Below, in pieces: positions 36,951 through 49,300 of a stretch of DNA of 64,000 nucleotides. Source of the stretch: Zopfochytrium polystomum (lineage: Eukaryota; Chytridiomycota; Chytridiomycetes; Chytridiales; Chytridiaceae); NCBI GenBank assembly GCA_025765615.1, contig JAIVFJ010000051.1:186001-250000 (forward strand), in the 5' to 3' direction. The notes beneath the pieces are model-generated. The model was not told the DNA's origin, made no database searches, and saw nothing but the letters and a program-made list of their open reading frames with translations. The stretch's first letter is position 1. The number at the start of each line of letters is the position of its first letter. The translations under genes and the position numbers were made by a program.

Positions 36951-38757
36951 ATGCAGCTTCCATGTCATGGCCTTTCTGACACGGTCGGAGGCGCAGTGGG
37001 CGCCACATCGAATAGGGCGTCCCCCTCGTCCTCTCCGTTACCCGCATGGGATCTGACAACCCTGTCTCTCGAGAGGCTGGAGCTCCTCCAGATCGTCGAA
37101 ACCGAGCCACAGCGTCAAACAGTGATCCACAGGCTCATCGAGAAGCGTCGGGAACACCAAAGGCGCCAGCAGGAAGCCGAAAGGCAAGTGGAATTGAAGG
37201 CCACAAAGGCTGCACGGGACGCACGGATCGCTCAGAGGATCCAGATACTGAGGGAACTGCTAAACGACGAGACCGTGGCGGGACCGGAAAGAGTCAGAAT
37301 CCGGGAGAGGCTGCTTGAGGCGTTGGGAGTCACGGAGAAGCCGAATACGGCGCCGGTCTCTTCGGCTTTCGCAGTATCTTCAGCTTCGCCTACGGCACCC
37401 TCTCTTTCGACTGTCGTTCCAACTTCGACCAAAATTGAAATCGTCGGAACGGATGGCAAGACGGGGGATTCGTTCAAACATAGTCAGCGAACTGATGACT
37501 CTGCTTTGTTGCAAGAGGCAGTAATCAAAAGCAAAGCTCCAGAAGAGCCCTTAACCCAGGCGTCACAAACTCCACTCGTATCGGGACGTAATGATTGGTC
37601 AAAGTGGAGCTTGAGGCCAATCCCGCGGCGGAGATGAAGGTGAAAACGCCGAAAGCCGCCACAATAGCAGTGGCTCCAATATCGTCGGAGCCTAATTCGG
37701 TCAACGCCACAGCGTCAACTCCTGTCCAAACGGCTTTATTTTCATTCAACTCTGGCACGCCTCCTAAACTCTCTACACCGACCGCTTCGCTTAATTTCGC
37801 ACCTTCTGCTCCAACACTCAACTTCACTGGCACGTCAACTTTTAGAACCGGTCACAAAAGCCAACCGGCGCATTCTTTTGGTCAAACTTTGCAAACTGGT
37901 TCCGCAGATTCCTTAGCACCAGCAGCTCAGGCAGGAGGTTTGTTTGGGAAAACCCAAGGCGCCTCCTCGTTGTTCGGACAATCCGCCTCAAATTCGGCTT
38001 TTGGGCTGACGAAGAGCTCTGGTTTGTTTTCCGGAGCGCAGCCGTTGTTCGGCTCTTCCCTTCCGGCCGGACAAACTAGCACCGTCACCCCGAGTGGCGC
38101 AGGGCAGTCAGCGCTCGTAGCGGACTCAGCCATTCAGAAGCATGCTTTCGGTCAGTCCAGCTTTGGTCAACCACCCTTTGGCCAGTTTGGGCAAACGCCA
38201 CAAAAGCCCGCGACTTCCTTTACCTCGACAAAACCCTCGTTTGGCCAGTCTTCGTTTGGGCAACCTGCCTCCGGCCAGCCATCCTTGAGTCAGCCCGCTT
38301 TTGGTGGACAGCCTTCTCCCGGGCCGGCGTTCGGACAACCCGCGTTTGGTCAGCCCTGCTTTTGGACAGCCGGCGTTTGCGCAGTTGTCACCTGGTCAGG
38401 CGTCCTTTGGTCAGGTAGCACCGCTTGCGGGCTCTGGGGGATCTCCCCTTGGAGCGCAGTCAAACCCCAAAGCAATTACCCAGACTGCGTCGTCGGCTCA
38501 AACCACTTTTGGCAGCTCTACACAGTTTGGGCAGGGTGGCGGACTTTTTGCTACACCCAGGTACTTTTTTCATTTTTCTTTGTCCAATTGCGACCCCGAC
38601 TAACAAGATGATGTGACAGCGCGTCGGGTCAGTCTACATTTGGCCAGCTGAGCCAGCCGGCAATACGATAAGTAAGTATGAACAACTTTCTGTTAGTTGA
38701 TACGTTTTGACCTTGATTTTTCGCAGGCCAAAGTATGTGGGTGCGGGCTTTACATAG
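36951..38757 (+). pseudogene. FG-tailed tandem derivative, copy B, frame-disrupted
   Basis: Starts MQLPCHGLSDTVGG and shares with copy C a charged helical domain: LSLERLELLQIVETEPQRQT, IHRLIEKRREHQRRQQEAER and RIQILRELLNDETVAG. A Ser/Thr-rich linker and an FG tail like the end of the upstream nucleoporin follow. The frame breaks twice. Near 37,590 one base seems lost compared with copy C (TCG against TG). Near 38,360 there is one extra T inside an FGQ repeat. The first break is a loss, unlike the single-base gains seen elsewhere in the window, so it may be a real lesion. The 3' end keeps the intron and flank of copy A. Either a decaying paralogue or a gene with two sequence errors. The helical domain belongs to no family I recognise. 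Confidence 0.55.
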
Positions 38758-38941
38758 TTGCTTTTGAGATCTTATGCCTTCTCTCTGAAAATTGTGAAGA
38801 AATGCGTCTGCGGAGGTTTCGTGTTTCGGAACAGGGAGTGGCTGGGGTGGTGGGTTGCCTATAAATAAGAAGCGTCAAAACAAAAGTATCTGCCTTATGT
38901 AATGCTCGCAGTGCGCAGTCATCGACAACTTCGACCACATA

Positions 38942-40426
38942 ATGCAGTGTCCATGTCAGTGCCTTGGTGGCACAGGTGAGGGAGCAGCACCGGCGAACGT
39001 CGAAGGCAGCCCAAAAACGATCGACGTACCCACTACATTCACCAATCCGACGACAAACATGAGGCCGGCGCCCGCGTCGTTCACTCCGTTGTCCGCATGG
39101 GAACTCGCAGCCCTGTCTCTTGAGCGGCTGGAGCTCCTCCAGATCGTCGAAACCGATCCACAGCGCCAGACATTGATCGAGAGGCTCATCGAGAAGCGTA
39201 GGGATCACCAGAGGGTCCAGCACGAGGCAGCACTGGAGGCACAAACGCAAGCGGATTTGAAAGCCGCAATAGCTGCGCGGGACGCGCGGGTCGCTCAGAA
39301 GGTTCAGATACTGAGGGAACTGCTGAATGACAAGACAGTAGCTGGAGCGGAAGGAGTCAGAATCAGGGAGAGACTCCTCAAAGTGTTGGAAGAGGCGGAC
39401 GAGCCAAGTACGGCGACCGCCTCTTCGGCTTTGGAGGTAGCTTCGACTTCGCCAACGGTTCCCGCTCCTTCGACTGCACCTTCGACTCAAAATGGAAGTC
39501 TCGGAACCGATGGCACGGCAGAGGATTCGTTCAGCGACATTAATACCCAAGCTGCAGTGCTCAAATCGGAAGGAGTGCTAGAGCTGAAAGACGCAGGCGA
39601 AAGTCCTTCACGAAGTGAGGACAATCCTCTCTTAGTCAACGATGGGTCCGGCACCTTGGAGTCATCTCACGACGAGTTACTCAACGAGTACGAAATGATC
39701 CACGTTTCCGACTGCCCAGACACAGCGCTGTCGTCAGTCCCAGTGGCGACGACAAATACAGAATATGGTCAGTCTTCATCCTCAGTCGGCGAAGCTTCGC
39801 AAGAGCCCGCGACCAGGGCGTCTCAAACTCCGCTTGATTTGGTGGCTAATGAATCGGTGGAAGGAAAGTTGAAGGCACAAACCGTAGCTGAGATGCGGGC
39901 GGAGGAGCCAGCAGCTCCGGACGAACCAGAGTCAACGACTGCCGCCACGACCGCAGTAGCACCAACGCGGGATTCTCCATCTGCCAGCTCTGACGCGCTG
40001 TCAACACCAACTACTTCGGAACGTGCACCATCAGGTCTACCGACAGCTACATTCGGGCAACCCTCTTTTGGTCAATTCGCTCTCGAACAAACAGCGCAGT
40101 CACCTTTGTTGGCCATGGCACAGACTGTACGATCAGCAGAAACGATTTTCGGTAGCTCCACGCAGTTTGGGCAAACCAGTGGCGGATTTGCTTCCCTCAG
40201 GTAAGCGTCCAAAGTTCGTTGATGCTCAACGGGCTCATCGGGAGGTACAGCGCGGGAAACCAGTCCCTGTTTGGACAGTCGACGAGGTCATCAGCCATCA
40301 GAACGTGAGTACGAAAAGCCCTGCGTGAAACCTGCGTCTCATTCGTATTAATAATGGGTTTTGCTCTTTGTTGTCGATAGAAGGCCGTTGCATTTCGGTG
40401 CAAGCTTCACCGAACACCGCAAGTGA
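38942..40426 (+). CDS. FG-tailed helical protein, tandem derivative copy C
   Basis: An uninterrupted first exon of 420 codons begins MQCPCQCLGGTGEG. It carries the helical domain shared with copy B (LSLERLELLQIVETDPQRQT, IERLIEKRRDHQ, VQILRELLNDKTVAG) and then an acidic Ser/Thr linker. It ends in a short FG tail (TFGQPSFGQFALEQTAQ, FGSSTQFGQTSGGFAS) that matches the end of the Nup214-type gene. Introns 40201-40250 and 40305-40380 join the last two exons, giving the end PLHFGASFTEHRK, a clear relative of the nucleoporin C-terminus. Only a few FG dipeptides remain. A role at the pore is suggested only by the tail; it has no propeller. The intact frame argues that this copy is expressed and selected. 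Confidence 0.65.
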
Positions 40427-41093
40427 TTTTCCTTCATCACTGCAGTCGTTTTGATGAGGGGTTGCAAAGACGGGACCGCAAGATTCGAGCACAGAAAAGA
40501 AGTCAAAAATACTAAGGGGAGCGCTCTTTGAAGTATCAAGAATCACTCGAGGGGAATTCCATGTCGTGAGAGGACGAATGTTTAAATAAAGCTATGTGGG
40601 GCTGGACATTTGGTTTGCAGATTATGTGGTGAGATTGTCATCTGAAATAAGACCAACCGATTTTTGGAGCTTGTCGTAGCTGGTTACGCGACAATATCGA
40701 AAGGGTCATCCGCGGAGCCCTAAGGAGACAACAAAGGAGAGGGCAGTGAAGCGCGTGTAGAGGGGGGAAGTCCCGGGCGCCAATCTGTCTGGGAGGACTG
40801 CGAAAGGCACTGCGAAATAAAGCGGGCCGGGCATCCAGCAGTATGTCGTTGAAGCGATGGACCCCAGATCATGATAAAAAGTGAAGCTCTCCACAGATCC
40901 TCGGAATAATCTCAGTGATCTAACCATGAGGGCTTGCAGGCTTATCTTAACCTACGAAACTGGGCAATGAGTGGCCCTCCTCAATGGCTGGGGGAGTTGT
41001 GGCACAGCGGAGTTTCAGATCGGTAACTGAAGCAAGTCCTCCTTGTCAAGGCAAGAAAGAAAAAAAAAAGAAAGAAAGAAACCATAGCCGAAA
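40427..41093. other. intergenic, no supported gene
   Basis: 670 bp with only short overlapping frames. It includes the 3' flank of copy C and the WDR75 promoter, with a purine-rich tract (AAGAAAGAAAAAAAAAGAAAG) just upstream of the start. Confidence 0.5.
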
Positions 41094-44000
41094 ATGTCGA
41101 GAAGTGCGGTTATCGCCGTATCTCGCGACGACTCGTCCGTTAACGGTTCGGCAGCGACGGCTCCCGATCACTCTTCGCAAGCGACCGATCCTTCCAGCGA
41201 GCCGGACAGTGGTCGCGGCGGCAGCCTACGGATGCAGCCGAAAATGGGTGCGAAAGGCGCTAAGCCTACGAAAGCTGGTACGGTCGACGGAGAAGGAACG
41301 AGCCTGCATGCGCCATCCATCTCCTCAAAAGCGAAACGCAACAAGCCCTCCGCAGCGAAAAAGCAGCGCAGCATCGAGGGCATAAACGGCGGGAAAGTAG
41401 AAAATCAAAGTACGTTCATCTTGATCGAGCCCTCTGGACTAGGCATTCGTACTGCCTTGGTCAAGGTCTAACTAAGAATCGCACAACGCCACTACCCGTC
41501 CACCAGCTCGCCCAACGACTAAGAAAGTTGTGTCGAACGGTGTGCCAAAAGATAGTACCAAAAATGCGCCAGGCGGCGCACGTGTATCCAATTCGGAGGA
41601 GCCTTCAGCAACGAAGGCTGAATTCAGCGCAGACGGCCTCAAGTCGAAGCAGAGTGATCGCCCGCGTACTCGTTTTGAGAAACCTTCGAAGGCTCTTCGC
41701 TCGAACTCATCCCGACGGCGCAAAGTGGGAACGGCATCAGTTGGAATGACTCTCGCCGGCGTCATGGCGGGAGATTGTCCAATCATTTTCACACCGGACG
41801 GAAGGTGAGCCAAGATTTTGACTCTACTTGGTTTGTCCTGACCAAATCGCATTGTCAGTTCGTTCTTGGCTGCGGCCTCTTGCTGTATCAAAGTTTTTAG
41901 TCTCGCCACTGGCGAAATTGTCAGAATTTTGTCACGGAAGTCGAGCGAGGGCCATGAACGCCCAATAACAGGGTTAACATTAAACCCAACCAATTCCTTC
42001 CAGGTTAGTCTTGTACACCAAATTTCGATAAATTAACGTCCTTTTTTACCAGGTGTACTCATCAGTCTTTAGACTCAACTGTTCGACTTTGGGACTACAC
42101 AGATGGCACTTTGCTGATGGTTGGGCATTGTGGGTTCTTGTCTGTCTTTTCTTACAATTTCTCTTCAGACTTGGCAACTGGATTATCCTATCCGTAGAAT
42201 GTCCCTAGACCCTGCAAAACCAAGCAATATTTACATGCATTTTATCAGAGACTCGTCCTCGTCCATGGAGGAATTGCAAAATCGAGGCCCCATCGTTCAA
42301 GCCCAGCTCGAAGTAGGGAATTGCCCTGAAGTAGCATCAATTCTGGAGTCGATTTCCAGCAACGGGTTGGAGGCGCGAGATGGCTTTGTTGTTCACTGGA
42401 AAGACAACAAATTCACTGTGCTGCATCCAGATTCAGGAGCGGAACGACTGTAGGATTATTCTCGATGTGCTTTTCATGTGAGGCTGACCTTACGCTCTCA
42501 GCTTTGATACAGGAAGATCTGTTACATGCTTGGCAGTTCACCCAAGTGAACCTATGGTGGCTGTGGGCCTTGATAACGGGGCAATCTCCTTTTACCACTG
42601 TTTGAAGCTTCCAATCCTGTTGGACTCTTCATACAGACCGATTGTTACAAATATGCATTGGCATGCAAATCCTGTTACTTCCATTGCCTTCACTGCTGAT
42701 GGTTCCTATCTACTGTCTGGCGGCCATGAAGGTGTCCTTGTGATTTGGCAGCTGAACTCCGGAAACAAAACCCCCAATTTCCTACCTCGACTAAGTTCTT
42801 CGATTCTGGCTGTCTCAACATCTGGAGATCATTCCAAGCACGCCATAGTCCTTCGAGATAACTCCATCCGAATCATAGATTCTGCAAACCTCCGTCCTAT
42901 TCAGTCCGTCGTGGGCCTTCGTCACGCAGGGATGAAAGTGCAAATTGGAGAAACTCGAGAGCAGCGATATCGAGACTTGCCAATTCTGCAATCCCGGTTT
43001 GGAACAATTTTGATAGAGCCGCGGCAGAACCTGGCAGTTTTGCCAGGAAATTCAGGTTGCCTGCAGTTCTACAACGTTGTTGAAGATCGCCATGTGATGG
43101 AACTGGAGACAGTTCCGCAAAACGTTGTTTTGACCTCAGCCGAGACTGTGATTGGGAGGAGTAAGCCACCAGTAGCAGAAGTGGCAGATGTTGCTTTCTC
43201 AGCTGATGGCAAATGGATGGGAACAGTTGACACTCGTCCAAAGTCGGGTAGTCTAGAAGAAGTAACTCACTTGAAGTTCTGGATGTTTGATGATGTTCAG
43301 CAGCGGTAGGTTGGTTAGAGTTCTTTGACAGAAGTGGCTAATGGCTGGTCTGCTAAAAACAGATACGTTGTGTGCACCCGAATCGAGTCCCCACACGCTG
43401 CTTCCATCACCTCAATGTCGTTCGTGGACCCCCCCAATGGATCTGGGCTTCCACTTCTATTGATTACAGCTTCAGCTGACGGCACATTTAAAGCTTGGCA
43501 ATTGCATGCGCAGTCAGCAGATCCTCCAGCATCTCGTGGAAATAACGCCATCCCAGCAGCACAATGGCTTATCCGATCAAAAGGTTCCTACCGAGGCTCA
43601 CCCATGAGCGATTGCCAAGTTTCCCAAGACAGTTCAGTACTCGCAATAGCAAGTGGTCCCCTTGTTACCTTGTGGGATCCCTGGAGTGGCTTTATGAGCT
43701 TGACTTTATCCCATTCGCCTGCTTGGGACCATGTGTCTCGCATTGCCTTTGTGGACTCAAATCGGCAGATGTGGGGTACTTCGCCAGACGATGGTGCTCG
43801 TTTGCTTATAAAACTGCGCAAAGAATCCAACCCCTCCCATGAAGTTCAAGAGGCAGAAGCTGCTAGGTTCCGTGAGGCTTGGTCTACAACTGGTGGAGCT
43901 ACGCTTCCATTCCTTGTTGCATTAACAAGGCGTCGCATCCATGTGTGGCACTTGGTTTCAGCCTCAGTGTGGTGGTCGCTCGCTCTTCCTGAATCGGATT

Positions 44001-45076
44001 TGGTCGCTAATGAATCGCAAGCCAAATCAGAGTTGCGAATCGTTGTGGACCATGAAACAGGCGTGTTCGCTATTGCACAAGTGGTCGTTAGGGAGGAAGC
44101 AACACCTTCGCCAAAAGTCGCAACCTCTCAAGAGGCAGAAGTTGGTGGAGACAATGAGTCGATTATGAACGAACTTCAAGGAAAACCTGCAACCACTCAT
44201 ATAAATGACTCTGAAAACCCGCAGCAACACAAACCCCTGAAACCATCTGAGCCACGTGTCAAGAGCACCCGGCGGTCAAAGCTGAATGAGTCATCCTTCA
44301 AGGGCACCCGCCAAGTATCAAAAACTAGCATTTTGCTGTTTTCTCCGCTTTCTCAAGTCCCCATCCGCACGTATGTTCTTCCCGCTGCCGTGGACGGGAT
44401 TGCCTTTCTTCCATCATCGTCTGTGGAAACCAAGTCGGTGCAGAGGATCTCTCATTCAACCATGGGAAGCTTCATACATCCTGCCTCACGATTGATTGTC
44501 TCAGTCGAAGGCGAAATCAGAGTGCTGGAATCATGGAACTCGTCAGACGGCACACAAGAAGGAGAAATCGTTCCAGGAAAGACTGATGACAAGAAGAACG
44601 GTCTCCTCACGTCTATGTTTGGAGACATGGCGACACCCGCAGCAATACCCTCCGTCGCCACAGAAAGTGAGGGCATTCGGGTTGTGTCTGACACTGGAGT
44701 CATTGGGACAGACCACCGTTTCCGTTTTATCACCGAGACACCATCGCACTTGCTCCCGTCAACATCAGCTATGCTCATGCCTTTCTTCGAGTCGGCATTC
44801 GGGAACGCAAAGGTAGAAGCAGAGGCCTTTCTCAGCCAAGAAGCGGCACTTGAAGCAGCCGACAACATGGAGGTGGAGGAGCAAGCAGTTCCTGTTGCGC
44901 CTGCTGTAGACTCGAACACTATGGATGTTTCCTTTTTGACCACGGTCTTTGAAAGGGTCTTAATTTGGTTTGTGTGCTTCCACCGGCTCTCTTTGATTGA
45001 TTCTAACACGGAAATGTTGCAGATCCGTCCACTCAAGATGCCAACGTACAAGATATTGGGGGGAGGGAAGAAGTAA
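41094..45076 (+). CDS. UTP17: WD40 small-subunit processome protein WDR75/UTP17
   Basis: UTP17 (WDR75, yeast Nan1) belongs to the t-UTP/UtpA complex that couples rDNA transcription to early pre-18S rRNA processing in the nucleolus. The N-terminus is a Lys/Ser-rich tail of about 150 residues. Tandem WD40 repeats follow: SLDSTVRLWDYTDGTLL, VHPSEPMVAVGLDNGAISFY, FTADGSYLLSGGHEGVLVIW then LPRLSSSILAVSTSGDH, FSADGKWMGTVDT, and ITASADGTFKAWQL. The double-propeller layout and the late segment LPSTSAMLMPFFESAF before an acidic NMEVEEQA stretch match WDR75. Introns are short and keep frame, with no breaks in 4 kb, unlike several neighbours. The last splice (to IRPLKMPTYKILGGGKK, stop 45076) is one of two possibilities. 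Confidence 0.9.
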
Positions 45077-45314
45077 AAGTTTGGTTTCCATATTGTTGAA
45101 TTCATTTTGATAACAGCGAAAAAAGGGGCAAAGTGTTGGGCTTGTCTGCAAGACAATTGTGGATAATGGCACTTCAATAATGAAAATGCCGACGTTTGAA
45201 CGACGGTCGCCAAGCTTCGTTCACCATTGCCTTTGACGCCAGTATCCACTCACATCATTTCGTCCGCTTGAACTTCTTAAGTGGTGGCGTAGTTTCGTAT
45301 TTTTTTTTTGTTTC

Positions 45315-45815
45315 ATGTGCTTCTTTGCCCGCACAGGAAGGCAGGCTGTGGCCAGCACGCCCAGCGAGCCGGCGGCCAGGCAACTGTGCGTTCGAACCAA
45401 GGACGGCGACTCGTTCAGCCTGCCAGTGGACAGGACGGACACGGTCGAGAGCGTCAAGTTGAAAATCGAGTCGATGCGGGGCGTACCCCGTGAGCAGCAG
45501 CGTCTCGTCTTTATCGACGGTGGACTTCTCTGGGACCACCATTTCCAGAGCGAGGAGGCCTCGGAGATCCACGTACATCTACAATCACCCCACAACATTC
45601 AAGGTTTCGTCAAGGTCCTTGACGGAGAAGGGTTCAGCATGGAAGTCGAGCAAGTGGACTCGGTGGAAAGCGTGAAGCTGAAGGTCGAGGCAGCGAGGGG
45701 CATTCCGTTTGGTCGGCAGCGTATAATTTTTGCTGGGAAGCAGCTGGATGATCATCGCACCTTGTCGCAATACGGTGTCCAGAAAGGATCCACTTTGTAT
45801 TTTCGGGTTGGTTAA
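45315..45815 (+). CDS. tandem ubiquitin-like protein without C-terminal diglycine
   Basis: Two ubiquitin-like folds in a row. UBL1 covers about residues 24-91 ([40 protein letters not shown]). UBL2 covers about 98-166 ([52 protein letters not shown]). UBL2 keeps the ubiquitin core: the [11 protein letters not shown] stretch, the TLSQY-like turn and a beta-5 ending. The protein ends in FRVG, with a single glycine and no LRGG tail. It is therefore unlikely to be conjugated without processing and may act as a fixed adaptor. The ATG at 45315 lies inside a pyrimidine tract that ends in CACAG at 45336, so the true start may be in an upstream exon and the first ~7 residues spurious. Confidence 0.75.
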   Translation: MCFFARTGRQAVASTPSEPAARQLCVRTKDGDSFSLPVDRTDTVESVKLKIESMRGVPREQQRLVFIDGGLLWDHHFQSEEASEIHVHLQSPHNIQGFVKVLDGEGFSMEVEQVDSVESVKLKVEAARGIPFGRQRIIFAGKQLDDHRTLSQYGVQKGSTLYFRVG

Positions 45816-46367
45816 CTCCAAACTCGATGAGAAACGCCTTTCTCGTTTGAAAGTAAATGCTTGCGCAACGGCAGAGTATGTTGGCTGGAGGGTGATAGAA
45901 AGACCTTAAAGAAGAACAGTGTTCTCCGTAATTAGATCCCAACTCCGTCTCTGCAAAGCCCCGGGTGTGATAATGAAAATTTTGTTCAAAGCAAGATATT
46001 GCCATGCACGTGGCGAGCAGTTCGGTAGTGCAACAGAACTCACTGTACTGGCTGACTCATGGAGTCTGAAGGAAGTTTTCTGGCGACTTGCGAGAAAATT
46101 GCCCCCCGCATCAATCACGGCAAAATGACTCCCACTTTTTTGCTCCGTGGAAGGACAGGACACTGCCGACGAGGGAAAAGAAGGATGAACACGCCTCCAT
46201 TGCGCTGGTGCCAGCGGAGGGCGATGTTGGCGAATCCACAGACGCGGTCGAGGGTTGGAAACGGATCTCTTTCAAGCATTGTACGTATGCCACCCGCCAA
46301 AAAAAAAAAAAAAGGGAGACAGAAGAAAGCCCGTCCACCCGCGAACTATCAATTTACTGTGTGTATT
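45816..46367. other. convergent spacer
   Basis: 550 bp between the UBL gene (+) and the 3' end of the MADBUB gene (-). It includes a poly-A tract at 46301-46314. No supported gene. Confidence 0.5.
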
Positions 46368-49300
46368 CTAGCAGGAAGATTGCAGTATTGCCATTTCGGC
46401 GGTTTGAAGCAACGCTTTGAGGTTCCTCCCTCCAGTGCAACTGGCCCCTTCCAGCCATTTCTCAAGTTCGTGGCGACATTGACGCACCGACAAGATCCCC
46501 GGAAACTCCTCCGCCAATTCCTGAAATTTCTGCCCGTATGCCTCACCTAATGTCATCTCAAAAGGTCCAGCTTCGGCGTCCCCAGAGTGATCATCATTGG
46601 TCGAAGATAGAGTAAATAGAGTACTAAGGAGTCGATCCCACATTTCGGCATTGCGTTTTTGCGTTGGGTTGCTGTTCCAATGGGGAGCGGCTGAGAGCGA
46701 CACCACCGCTAGGCCTTCGTTGCTAGTTGTCGTTTGAATGGGCGTACCGACCAACAGGAAATGGATTGTACAGGCGACGGCAGCCCAATCCGCCTCGTAG
46801 AGAACGCCGTTCTTGTTCTGCAAATACTCGACGCAGCAACAGCATTCATCGCTGGGCTGCCCTTGGCGGTGTTCCTTATGCGCATGGCCTCCACTTACTC
46901 CCTGATCACCGGCAATCGATAGGAGGTCAATTGACCGGTCAAATCCGCCCAACCAGATACCACGGCTTGACCAGCCGCCGTCGCCTCCACGATTGTATCG
47001 GTGGAGCCAGTGCTTACTGCCAACATTGTCCCGGCGAAGATAGACACAGTCAGGGCCAATGGCCAGATGGAGTACTCCCCCAACATGAAGCGATTCCACT
47101 GCTCGCATCAATTCAATAGCCCAAAAGGCAGCAAGGAGGTCATCCACCCCGCGGGCAGCGTCGGCTTCCAACCTTCTTGACAGTGAGCGACCAAAAGGAT
47201 GCTTGGAAGAGGCCGCCACAATCTCTCGCAACGAAGTTATTGTTCCGCTTGGGCCAATCTCTGCCGAAAAAAGCATTGTCGCAGTGTTTGGATGCAAGAT
47301 GTGACACGAGATGGGGTTCGGCAGCATCACCAGGTGCTGATCATCCATAAGTCGTCCACGAAGTGTTTTCAGGACGTAAAACGGCCACGGGCTTCCCGAA
47401 AAGTCCACTGTCAACAAAAAATAATTGGATGCTCCCGATGTCATGTCTAAGTCGTCAGGCTCCAAGTCGTCATCGTCGTGGCCGTCCTGGAACATCCCGC
47501 CAGAAGGTTCTTGGATGAGAAATGATTCACAACTATCCTCAAGTTTTGACAGTAGTTTAAGCAGATGGAAGCAAACCAATCCAGACGAACCCAAACGAAA
47601 TTTACACAGTTTTCCATTTGGTTGGTTGCCCTCATCGACGCAACGCCGAATTGCATTTCTAAAAGTACGACTGGGAGAACACGGAAGGTGACTGCAGTCC
47701 GAAAACTCATTCATATGATTTATAGGGAATTCGGATGTTTTCATTAGATGCCACCGCAGAGCTAAATCAGTTGAGCGATGAATCTGTCCGGGTCCGAAAT
47801 TTAGTCCAGTCTCTGAAGTACTATCGCCTGCTGCCTTCATTTTTGCGAATTGGTTGGGAGGGTAGTTGGATTCTAGGAGCTCACAAGCTGCAGTCGGTGT
47901 CTCTCCAGAAATTGCGGAATGAAAAAGATGTGATTGAGCTGACGAGGCTACGTTTCCCACTGGTGCTCCAACTGAAGAACCGTTCTTTTCCAGATGACGT
48001 AAGGAGGCTGGGTTTTGCGGCGGACTATTCTCAAAACCCTGCCAAGCAGCGGATGATTTGTCAGGAACAGCATCCGGATTGTATAGTTTCAGCTTCTCCT
48101 ACTGTTGTGCTGTTCAATTGTTTACCAGTATTCATTGCTACTAGCCCAGAGTGAAACTTCGCGGTCGACACAGTGCTCAACGCCATGCTCGCACCAGTGT
48201 GATCCCCAAACATGCTGGCACCGTCAAATGAAACTTCTGCAATGGGAGTCATGAAATTGATTTGCGTCATTGCACTTCCAATGTGGCGACCAGCAGGTGT
48301 TGAGCGTGGTTGGGGAATTCGGGTTGTGGATGTCGACTGAGCAATAAACTGGCAGTCCCTGGGAACATATTCATTTTCGTCCTTCCTGATGTTCTCCAAA
48401 TGTTGGTGGCCAACAATCATAGGCTGCGGTTGAACCTCCTCATTTTCCTTGTCTGTCGGCCGATAAGAGTACGAAGCTGATGCACTGCATTCAGAGAAAG
48501 GTTCGTTTTCCTTGTCTACTACAACAATGGGCTTGGCAAGGGCAAGTGAGGCAGTATTCGGAATATCTCTCTTGATTGACTTGAGCGCAAGCGGTAGACG
48601 CTCAGCGCTCTTCTGATTAACTCGAGACACGCCAGTCATTATCGGAAGTTTGCCGATGCAATCCTCATCGTCCACGAAGATTTTTCCTTCAATTGATTCC
48701 ACGTGAGGCTTGAAGACCTTGGACGAGATTGTTTCACCACTCTCAACCTCCACCGTGCCCCAGCCGTCACTTGACTGGGCTACAACGCTGGTGCCTGGAA
48801 TACGTTGAGGCCAATTTTCGTCGTCATCGCTGGGCTGCTCTGGCTCGTTAAACATATCCATTACATCAGCCAGGGCAGCCTTCGTGTTAAATGTTGGGGA
48901 ACTCGCAATTTGCTTTGGGTTGTTTGCCAGAGGTGCTGCGTTGAAGCCAGTTCCGCTGTTGGTCAGTGCTGCATGGGCCAGAGTCCCTGCCGGGGCTGGG
49001 CGACCAGAGCATGGACTTTCTGTTTCTGAAGCCTCGCAGGTCGTCCTCCTATTTGAAGCTCCTGGCTTTGGGCTATTGAACGGACTATTTTCGTCGACTA
49101 TCGGATATAGAGGGTAGGTAGGGGTACCAGCGGGTCGTGAGGTGATGTCTGTACTTGGGCTGGTGACCTGAAAGTGATCCTGCGCTACTTGTGATGTAAG
49201 CACATTAGACGATTTGATGCCAGGTGCGTGATCAAATACCTGACTTGCTCATGATGCTCTTTGCCCTTAGTTCCTCAAAGCAGAATTCTTCGTCACCTAC

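Larger units (their letters stand above)
35640..40430 (+). repeat. three tandem diverged copies of the nucleoporin 3' end
   Basis: Copy A is the end of the Nup214-type gene (about 35.6-36.8 kb), copy B 37.67-38.82 kb and copy C about 39.9-40.43 kb. Shared blocks include TNATASTPV, a TSTVTPSGAGQ block, SSTQFGQ before a splice site, then S-A-x-x-Q-S-x-F-G-Q and the last exon. A and B also share both introns and the 3' flank (AATATGAAGAAATGCGTCT versus AATTGTGAAGAAATGCGTCT). B and C additionally share their 5' parts. Confidence 0.85.
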
